Below, one piece after another: positions 4,440 to 8,707 of a DNA stretch of 8,707 bases. A program made the translations under genes and the position numbers. This DNA is from Candidatus Zambryskibacteria bacterium RIFCSPLOWO2_01_FULL_47_14 (GTDB lineage: Bacteria > Patescibacteria > Paceibacteria > UBA9973 > Zambryskibacteraceae). The notes below the pieces were generated by a model that was not told the origin of the DNA, made no database searches, and saw nothing but the letters and a program-made list of their open reading frames with translations. The number at the start of each line of letters is the position of its first letter. Position 1 is the first letter of the stretch. The DNA is taken from contig MHWG01000021.1 of NCBI GenBank assembly GCA_001824005.1, forward strand, positions 65,667 to 74,373, written 5' to 3'.

Positions 4440-4500
4440 CTTAGTGGTAAAGCAAAGGTCTGAAGAACCTTTGATGGGTGTTCGATTCACCCACGCGGCA
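4430..4500 (+). tRNA. tRNA-Phe (anticodon GAA), CCA not encoded
   Basis: Cloverleaf: acceptor GCCGCGT / ACGCGGC (perfect), D stem GCTT / AAGC with GG in the loop, anticodon stem AAGGT / ACCTT around CTGAAGA giving GAA, and T stem GGGTG / CACCC around TTCGATT. Discriminator A is at 4500, followed by CAA and not CCA, so CCA must be added afterwards, unlike the tRNA-Arg in this window. Base 37 is G, where bacterial tRNA-Phe usually has A. The variable loop has 4 nt. The 5' end overlaps the preceding coding sequence. Confidence 0.92.
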
Positions 4501-4531
4501 CAATATAGATTTTTTAATTATCAACAGTTGT

Positions 4532-4544
4532 CTATTTAAAATAG
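4532..4544. promoter_or_regulatory. 13-nt palindrome over the -35 of the HTH gene (possible operator)
   Basis: CTATTT-A-AAATAG is a perfect palindrome overlapping the proposed -35 (TTTAAA, 4535-4540) of the helix-turn-helix gene that follows. Its position would suit autoregulation by that protein; this is inference only, and short AT-rich palindromes arise by chance. Confidence 0.25.
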
Positions 4545-4563
4545 TGAACTCTCGCACTATACT
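4535..4563 (+). promoter_or_regulatory. Promoter for the helix-turn-helix gene, leaderless spacing
   Basis: TTTAAA (4535-4540), a 17-nt spacer, and TATACT (4558-4563). Eight bases then lead to ATG 4572, the same spacing as at the glutaredoxin gene. GGGG at 4566-4569 is only 2 nt from the ATG, too close for a normal ribosome binding site. Confidence 0.55.
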
Positions 4564-4571
4564 TAGGGGTA

Positions 4572-5261
4572 ATGAGGCCAGACAGAGATGAAGCATTTAA
4601 ACTTAGACTTACCGGTAGAAGTTATAATGAAATATCTAAACTTCTTAAAATTCCCAAGTCCACTCTTTCTTCTTGGTTTACAGGTCTAGAGTTATCCAAA
4701 GTCGCTCGGGAAAGAATTCGCGATAGAGTTAATAAGACTGCAATAGCCGCATTAATAAAAAGAAATCATTCTCAAACTCATATTGCCCAGAAAAAAGCAC
4801 GAAATATCAGAGATGTTGCAAAATCGGAAGTTTGTAACATTGAAAACAGAGATTTATTTATGATTGGTATCGCTCTTTACTGGGCAGAAGGTTATAAACG
4901 TCCGATAATGGAAAATGGAAAGGTAAAAACGTATCATCCAGTGACTCTTTCCAACTCTGATCCCGGATTAGTGAAAATTTTTGTGAGATTTTTGCGTGAA
5001 GTGTGCAATGTGCCGGAGGAAAAAATAACAGCCGAAATTCGTGTTTACGAACACCATAGCAAATCTTATTTGCTGGATTTTTGGAGCAAAATCACGGGTA
5101 TTCCATTTAGCCGGCTTAGGACTATAAAAAACGGCATTAGTATATCCAGTCAAAGAATTCGTCCTTACAATATCTTGCCTTATGGAACAATTCAAATAAG
5201 ATTTAACAGCACGGAGCTGTATCATAAAATAATGGGGTGGATAGAAGGATTATCTGTATAA
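4572..5261 (+). CDS. Helix-turn-helix protein with a C-terminal endonuclease-like domain (unresolved)
   Basis: This 229-aa protein has two parts. Residues about 5-37 contain a clear helix-turn-helix (SYNEISKLLKIPKSTLSSWF), like those of resolvase or transposase-type DNA-binding domains. After a basic helical linker (40-90), the C-terminal part has the blocks FMIGIALYWAEGYK (96-109), TLSNSDPGLVKIFVRFL (125-141), LLDFWSKITGIP (167-178) and LPYGTIQIRFNS (202-213). A buried helix with a central acidic residue followed by an FSNSDP-like strand recalls LAGLIDADG-type homing endonuclease domains, and GxALYWAEGxK is, as I recall, shared with many uncharacterised proteins, but I cannot confirm an active nuclease. 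It has its own promoter and is AT-rich compared with the core genes, consistent with acquisition. The stop falls 12 nt before the next start. Confidence 0.6.
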   Translation: MRPDRDEAFKLRLTGRSYNEISKLLKIPKSTLSSWFTGLELSKVARERIRDRVNKTAIAALIKRNHSQTHIAQKKARNIRDVAKSEVCNIENRDLFMIGIALYWAEGYKRPIMENGKVKTYHPVTLSNSDPGLVKIFVRFLREVCNVPEEKITAEIRVYEHHSKSYLLDFWSKITGIPFSRLRTIKNGISISSQRIRPYNILPYGTIQIRFNSTELYHKIMGWIEGLSV

Positions 5262-5262
5262 T
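5257..5262 (+). promoter_or_regulatory. Candidate -10 before the DUF3892/lysozyme-like gene
   Basis: A perfect TATAAT spans the stop codon of the helix-turn-helix gene and ends 11 nt before ATG 5274, so a transcript from here would have a leader of only a few bases. No convincing -35 is seen, and co-transcription with the upstream gene is equally possible. Confidence 0.35.
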
Positions 5263-5273
5263 AAAATATAACA

Positions 5274-6158
5274 ATGAAAATTATACTCGTCTTAACGGAT
5301 TCCAGAAGGAAAAATTCGGTTTTTGTTACAGATGAATTAAAAGTTTTTTCTCTTGAAGAGGCGATCAGGTTTACAAGCAATGAAAAGATTGATGATGCAC
5401 ATGTGGTAGAAAGGTCAACAGGTACCTATATCCGGACTAACCCGTCGGTACTTAGAAGCAGAGAATTTGAGCAGTTGTCGCTGACCGGTAGGAACCTGAG
5501 CCTATACTTGCAGGGAAATTATTCTTTGAATTTTCCATCAATAACTGAGTATCTTAAGCTGTATCGCAAATCGCTTAAACAAGAACAATCTTATATAAAA
5601 CCGGTTGGGAAACCCAAAGTCCCAACATCTGCCGTAAAAAAGAAATTACTACCACATCGCGATCTGATTTTCAGCGCTGCTGAAAAATTTAGAATTGATC
5701 CGTATCTTCTCGGGGCAATAATGATAGATGAAATAGCGCAGCTTTATCCATTTGAGCAGATTGTTGATAAACTTAAAGCAAATATTGTCGGAAGAGATGC
5801 ATCGGTTGGGATCGCGCAAGTTAAAATAGATACTGCGAATAATCTCATCAAAAAGGGATTATACAATCCCAATTCTAGCGATAAAAAGTTGCCTTTTGTA
5901 AGACTAGACAACGCTGGACGCAGACATTTATACGATTACCTTATTAAAGACAAATACAATATATTCTTTGCCGCGGCATATTTGCGTTCTTTGATTAATG
6001 ATTGGAGTAAATTCGTTGATCTGAGGAAAAAACCAGAAATCATTGCAACTCTTTACTCGCTTCCGTATGTAAAACCACACGATGACCCGAAACCTAATGA
6101 ACGCGGCTCACAAATTGCAAAAGAATTTTATGAGTTGACTAAAAAATTTTTAAGATGA
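5274..6158 (+). CDS. DUF3892-like N-terminal domain fused to a lysozyme / lytic transglycosylase-like domain
   Basis: This protein is 294 aa. Residues about 2-60 resemble DUF3892: a strand, a VFSLEEAIRFTSNEKIDDAHVV segment, then STGTYIRTNPSVLRS, matching that family's 'eAi..a..G.Idg..v..s..G..yiRs.P' pattern. Residues about 125-294 resemble the lysozyme-like fold: AAEKFRIDPYLLGAIMIDE, with Glu153 in the place of the catalytic glutamate. Then comes DASVGIAQVKIDTA (175-188), the 'SiGiaQi...tA' signature of goose-type lysozymes and SLT transglycosylases, and a final helix with IIATLYSLPY. Inferred role: cleavage or binding of peptidoglycan. There is no signal peptide or N-terminal membrane helix, which is odd for such an enzyme. 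The stop overlaps the next start (ATGA), so the next gene is translationally coupled. The sequence is AT-rich. Confidence 0.6.
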   Translation: MKIILVLTDSRRKNSVFVTDELKVFSLEEAIRFTSNEKIDDAHVVERSTGTYIRTNPSVLRSREFEQLSLTGRNLSLYLQGNYSLNFPSITEYLKLYRKSLKQEQSYIKPVGKPKVPTSAVKKKLLPHRDLIFSAAEKFRIDPYLLGAIMIDEIAQLYPFEQIVDKLKANIVGRDASVGIAQVKIDTANNLIKKGLYNPNSSDKKLPFVRLDNAGRRHLYDYLIKDKYNIFFAAAYLRSLINDWSKFVDLRKKPEIIATLYSLPYVKPHDDPKPNERGSQIAKEFYELTKKFLR

Positions 6159-6649
6159 CTCTGGGACGGGCAGTAATAACCGTTGTTTTTCTGGTAATAG
6201 GTTTCTTCGCCTTTATTATGGTAGCGAAAATGTCAATAAATAATATAAAATTATTTATGATCCGTAATCAATTTGAGAAAATAAATTCATCAAGCGTTGC
6301 TGAATCCAGGTTCTTGGCTAAGAAGTCTGAAGTGGCTCATTGGGGCAATTCAAATCTTTGTGATTACTATGTCGGCCAATTTCGCGCTAGTCCGCTTTCC
6401 AAAACAGAAATAGAGAAGGCATACGAGAGTCTTATCATCCCATCATTTATGGGTGATAAAAATTCACCATTAGAATTGGAGATATTATTCACGGATAATG
6501 AGTGGTTTATCGACAACCCCTACTACTGGTATCAATGGTGGCAAGATAATATGAACAAGTTCGAAGTCTTACCAGGAGAGACTACCTATCTTGTATATGC
6601 CATTAGTGATAGTCATAACCCAGGCTGGGATCTTCGCTGTGATAATTAA
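6155..6649 (+). CDS. Membrane-anchored protein of unknown function, coupled to the lysozyme-like gene
   Basis: No family is recognised. The 164-aa product begins with a strongly hydrophobic helix (VITVVFLVIGFFAFIMVA, about residues 7-24), suitable as an uncleaved signal anchor. A soluble domain of about 135 residues follows. That domain is rich in aromatic residues (NEWFIDNPYYWYQWW) and contains two cysteines (NLCDYY and RCDN near the C-terminus) that could form a disulfide outside the membrane. The ATG overlaps the upstream stop by 4 nt (ATGA), indicating translational coupling and a probable shared role with the lysozyme-like protein. The gene converges on hsp20, with only 2 nt between the two stops and no visible terminator. 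The composition is AT-rich like its two upstream neighbours. Confidence 0.65.
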   Translation: MTLGRAVITVVFLVIGFFAFIMVAKMSINNIKLFMIRNQFEKINSSSVAESRFLAKKSEVAHWGNSNLCDYYVGQFRASPLSKTEIEKAYESLIIPSFMGDKNSPLELEILFTDNEWFIDNPYYWYQWWQDNMNKFEVLPGETTYLVYAISDSHNPGWDLRCDN

Positions 6650-6651
6650 TA

Positions 6652-7110
6652 CTAGCCCCCGCGGACTTTGAGTTTGGCCTGACGGTGTTTGTCCACCTTG
6701 GGTAGGCGCAGGATGAGCATGCCGAATTTCTCGGAAGCCTCGGCCTCATCAACATTTATTTCCTCGGGCAGGTTAATCGTTCGAGAAAAAGCGCCCCAAT
6801 AGAGTTCGCGGTGGAGATATTCGTGATCGGAGACAGTTCTCTCTTCTCCTCGCTCGCCTCGGATGGTGACAGAGTCGCGGGTAATGGAGACATCAAGATC
6901 CTCGGGCTTCACGCCGGCGACCATGGTCTTGATGATTATCTCGGAAGGAGTGTTATAAACATCAACGGTAAGCTGCGCTTCCTCCGGTTCGTCGAAAATG
7001 GAGGATTTATTGCCGCCCTGCGCGATGGAAACGGTCTCCTCGACATCCCCATCGTCCTCGAGGCGTACTGCACCGGTCAATCGTTCAAAAAAAGATCTTT
7101 TATTTTTCAT
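6652..7110 (-). CDS. Small heat shock protein, Hsp20 / alpha-crystallin family
   Basis: Hsp20 proteins are ATP-independent holdase chaperones that form oligomers and bind unfolding proteins. The 152-aa product has a polar N-terminal arm (1-44), then the alpha-crystallin domain at about 45-138. Visible blocks are EEAQLTVDVYNTPSEIIIKTMVAGVKPEDLDVSI, VTIRGER, the loop with ELYWGAFSRTINLP, and AEASEKFGMLILRLPK, where GML takes the place of the family's GVL. The C-terminal tail is short and lacks a clear I-x-I motif, although LKV is present. I choose the ATG at 7110 rather than the TTG at 7116. TATAAT on the minus strand (7121-7126) lies 10 nt before this ATG, so the leader is only a few bases. 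No CIRCE-like element is seen upstream. Confidence 0.93.
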   Translation of the reverse strand: MKNKRSFFERLTGAVRLEDDGDVEETVSIAQGGNKSSIFDEPEEAQLTVDVYNTPSEIIIKTMVAGVKPEDLDVSITRDSVTIRGERGEERTVSDHEYLHRELYWGAFSRTINLPEEINVDEAEASEKFGMLILRLPKVDKHRQAKLKVRGG

Positions 7111-7120
7111 ATACAAATAA

Positions 7121-7148
7121 ATTATACATCAATACTTTTTTGGTGCAA
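7121..7148 (-). promoter_or_regulatory. Candidate promoter for hsp20
   Basis: On the minus strand TTGCAC (7143-7148), a 16-nt spacer and a perfect TATAAT (7121-7126) precede hsp20. The -35 lies inside the end of the prsW-like gene and the -10 in the 18-nt gap between the two genes. The predicted start is about 3-4 nt before ATG 7110. Confidence 0.5.
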
Positions 7149-7821
7149 TACTTTTTGATTTCTCAAATACCCAAAGAAGGGCAATCGCCCCCACCCAGAC
7201 GGATAAGAAGGCCAACGCTGTTCCCAGACCTTGGAATTTGAGGATCAAGGCGTTGAATACGGTATGGAAGATGATTGCCCAGAAGAGAGCTTTCCACACG
7301 TAACGCGCGCGGATCCTCTTCTGCTTGTAGAAAGAGAAGGATAGAGCGGCGCCTACGATGCCGGAGGAGACGACATGAAGGAGTGATGCTCCGATGAAGC
7401 GGAGATTGCCGGCAATGAAGCTCCCAGCGATATTCGCGTCCGCAAGCGGCCCCAGGATGAAGAGCGTATTCTCCAGCGCAACGAAGCCAAGAGCGGCGGT
7501 AATCATGTAGATAAGCGGGTCTATCGGCTCGTTGTCTTCTGTAGAGCGGATGCCGCCGAACCAGCCGGCGCCGAATTTGAAAATTTCTTCAATCATCGCC
7601 CAAGCGATAATTGCCGGCAATGTTGTGCCGGGCAGGAGTAGATCAACCACTTTTTGGAACGGCAGTACCAGAAGCACGGTGAGCATGCCGAGAAGGAAGG
7701 TGCGCGCTATAAGACCTTTAGGTTCAGGATTCTTCCTGTCTTCGTGAAGCCAGAAGTCGAGCCAGAGCAGTGCCGGCACAATGCCGCCGAGAAGCGCCCA
7801 AAAAATTATTTCAGGATTCAT
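7129..7821 (-). CDS. PrsW-family glutamic intramembrane protease
   Basis: PrsW proteases are multi-pass membrane proteins; Bacillus PrsW makes the site-1 cut in anti-sigma factor RsiW. The 230-aa product has about seven to eight hydrophobic helices and the motifs of the family in order: MIEEIFKFG (76-84) with the paired glutamates Glu78-Glu79, ALGFVALENTLF (110-121) with Glu117, LLHVVSSGIVG (147-157) with His149, and IFHTVFNAL (184-192) with His186. The substrate here is unknown; no anti-sigma factor gene lies in the window. The ATG at 7821 overlaps the valS 3' end by 11 nt, so valS and prsW are probably one transcription unit, with hsp20 following 18 nt downstream. The C-terminus is basic (KSIAPKKY). 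Confidence 0.9.
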   Translation of the reverse strand: MNPEIIFWALLGGIVPALLWLDFWLHEDRKNPEPKGLIARTFLLGMLTVLLVLPFQKVVDLLLPGTTLPAIIAWAMIEEIFKFGAGWFGGIRSTEDNEPIDPLIYMITAALGFVALENTLFILGPLADANIAGSFIAGNLRFIGASLLHVVSSGIVGAALSFSFYKQKRIRARYVWKALFWAIIFHTVFNALILKFQGLGTALAFLSVWVGAIALLWVFEKSKSIAPKKY

Positions 7822-8707
7822 GAGGTTTACCCTGAGCGAAGTCGAAGGGCCACTTTTCTATCATTAATAAATTTTCTTCCTTCTTCAATTCGCCCCAAAT
7901 TTCTTCAGTGATGAATGGCATGAAGGGGTGAAGCAGTTTCAGAGAGTTTTCCAGTAGATAGTAGTTAGTAGAAAGTAATTCGGGATTTTTCTTGCTCTCC
8001 TCCAATATCTCGTCGGCGAAGCGATGCCAGATGTAGTGATAAATTTTCTCCGCTGCGATGTAGAAGCGGAAGTTCTCCATGTCGGCCGTCACGTCGGCGG
8101 CCAAATTGTCGAATTCCTTGATAAGCTCCGACTGGTCAGATTTCGACGTCTTAACCCTCTCTTCGGGGGCTCCGACGCCGTTCGAAATCTGACCAATCTC
8201 CGCTTTAGATATCACGTAACGCGCGATATTCCAGAGCTTGTTGGCGAAGTTCTTGTAACCCTTGATCCTGTCTTCTGCCAATGCCAGAGAAGTGCCAGGA
8301 GTATTGCCGATGACGAGCGCCATGCGTAAGGCATCAGTGCCGTACTTTGCTGTGAGATCGAGCGGATTGATGACGTTGCCTTTCGATTTGCTCATCTTGC
8401 GGCCCTTGGCATCGAGGACCAGGCCGTGCAGATAAACGGTTTTGAAGGGAAGTTCGCCTGTGATATAAAGGCCGAGCATGATCATTCTCGCCACCCAGAA
8501 AAAGATGATTTCCCCGGCTGTTTCCATGACATCGGTGGGATAAAATATTTCAAAATCCTTGTCCTTTAACGTCTGGAGAGTGGCATACGGCCATTGACTG
8601 GAAGAAAACCAAGTATCGAAAGTATCCGTATCTTGCCTCACCGCGCCGCCACACTTGGCGCATGATTTTATCGAATTATCCAGATCGACCATGCCTTCTC
8701 CGCAGGA
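7811..8707 (-). CDS. valS: Valyl-tRNA synthetase, C-terminal part, 5' end outside window
   Basis: ValRS charges tRNA-Val. The frame is open to the window edge; the residues before ATG 8692 read SCGEG, so that ATG is internal. About 298 residues are visible. A CGEG...CAKCGG pair looks like a zinc-ribbon insert. DTDTFDTWFSS, EIIFFWVARMIMLGL and PFKTVYLHGLVLDAKGRKMSKSKGN follow, the last with the class I KMSKS loop, then the anticodon-binding helices (YKNFANKLWNIARYV, LLHPFMPFITEEIWGEL). DTFDTWFSS identifies ValRS rather than IleRS. The usual C-terminal coiled coil is absent: the protein ends shortly after LMIEKWP. Twenty-one codons of palindromic repeat lie in the linker after RYVISKAE, a heptamer tract encodes LLSTNYYLLE, and a further repeat supplies FDFAQGKP at the end. 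Confidence 0.95.
   Translation of the reverse strand, partial: SCGEGMVDLDNSIKSCAKCGGAVRQDTDTFDTWFSSSQWPYATLQTLKDKDFEIFYPTDVMETAGEIIFFWVARMIMLGLYITGELPFKTVYLHGLVLDAKGRKMSKSKGNVINPLDLTAKYGTDALRMALVIGNTPGTSLALAEDRIKGYKNFANKLWNIARYVISKAEIGQISNGVGAPEERVKTSKSDQSELIKEFDNLAADVTADMENFRFYIAAEKIYHYIWHRFADEILEESKKNPELLSTNYYLLENSLKLLHPFMPFITEEIWGELKKEENLLMIEKWPFDFAQGKPHES
7828..7849. repeat. Dispersed repeat (CCCTTCGACTTCGCTCAGGG type) at the valS 3' end
   Basis: On the minus strand CCCTTCGACTTCGCTCAGGG encodes PFDFAQG, replacing or extending the normal ValRS end after EKW. CCCT/AGGG ends give it weak hairpin character. I recall this exact motif as a frequent dispersed repeat in Patescibacteria genomes; only one copy is in this window. 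It ends 7 nt before the prsW start codon. Confidence 0.65.
7952..7979. repeat. Heptamer tandem repeat inside valS
   Basis: Four 7-nt units (CAGTAGA, TAGTAGT, TAGTAGA, AAGTAAT on the plus strand) run in frame through valS and encode LLSTNYYLLE, a poorly conserved stretch just before the conserved LLHPFMPFITEE helix. The 7-nt period matches that of the AT-rich intergenic repeats, though the unit differs. Confidence 0.5.
8133..8195. repeat. 63-bp palindromic repeat in frame inside valS
   Basis: TGGTCAGATTTCGA (8133-8146) is the exact inverse of TCGAAATCTGACCA (8182-8195). Inside, CGACGTC (8144-8150) and GACGCCG (8173-8179) offer a further near-match pairing, and CCCTCT...GGGGGC could close the apex. 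The unit is 63 bp, exactly 21 codons, and encodes a linker from GQISNG to KSDQ that has no counterpart I know of in ValRS. Confidence 0.85.

Noticed and set aside
4486..6660. Integration of the accessory block into the tRNA-Phe 3' end with an att duplication
   Set aside because: I looked for a second copy of the tRNA 3' sequence (CACCCACGCGGCA) near 6650 and saw none; no integrase is present in the window.
7111..7116. TTG at 7116 as the start of hsp20
   Set aside because: It is only 4 nt after the TATAAT hexamer, so it would lie upstream of the expected transcription start; ATG 7110 fits better.
8024..8329. Plus-strand ORF opposite valS
   Set aside because: It is antisense to strongly conserved ValRS sequence and its translation shows no domain pattern.

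Overview
The window reads as chromosomal DNA from a Candidate Phyla Radiation (Patescibacteria, Parcubacteria-like) bacterium. The evidence is a MurJ, LepA, FtsB-like, PrsW, Hsp20 and ValRS set with compact proteins; a valyl-tRNA synthetase that ends right after its anticodon-binding region; start codons without Shine-Dalgarno sequences; AT-rich heptamer repeats between genes; and several short palindromic repeats carried in frame inside housekeeping genes. The assignment rests on recalled family patterns, not on a search.

Layout. 1-709: C-terminal part of the lipid II flippase MurJ. 756-1127: a four-helix-bundle (S23/IVS-type) gene between inverted blocks of an AATTTTC-like repeat. 1167-3026: lepA, with palindromic or repeat tracts embedded at four places. 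3093-3203 (minus): a tiny one-helix membrane protein. 3315-3942: ftsB/divIC-like gene overlapping a glutaredoxin gene. 3944-4018 (minus): tRNA-Arg(CCU). 4203-4439: small membrane protein whose last codons are the first bases of tRNA-Phe(GAA), 4430-4500. 4572-6649: an AT-rich accessory block with a helix-turn-helix protein, a DUF3892-like plus lysozyme-like protein, and a coupled membrane-anchored protein. 6652-8707 (minus): hsp20, a PrsW-type intramembrane protease, and the 3' part of valS; valS and prsW overlap by 11 nt.

Two patterns stand out. First, at several genes a good -10 hexamer lies only 7-11 nt before the start codon (glutaredoxin, the ancestral start of the 78-aa protein, the helix-turn-helix gene, the small minus-strand gene, hsp20, the lysozyme-like gene). 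This implies leaderless or nearly leaderless mRNAs. Second, two hairpin elements with CCCGT...ACGGG-type ends (3233-3315 and 4139-4204) sit directly against start codons. Each is flanked by a direct repeat containing ATG (ATGAG; GATGAATCC), as if a small mobile element had inserted at the beginning of each gene and duplicated its start codon. In the second case the intact promoter now drives a 14-codon leaderless upstream ORF.

How the genes relate: murJ and ftsB belong to envelope growth and division, lepA, valS and the tRNAs to translation, and hsp20, prsW and glutaredoxin to stress and protein or thiol homeostasis. The accessory block may encode a peptidoglycan-active protein and its membrane partner. 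I saw no CRISPR array, rRNA, full insertion sequence or phage structural gene.
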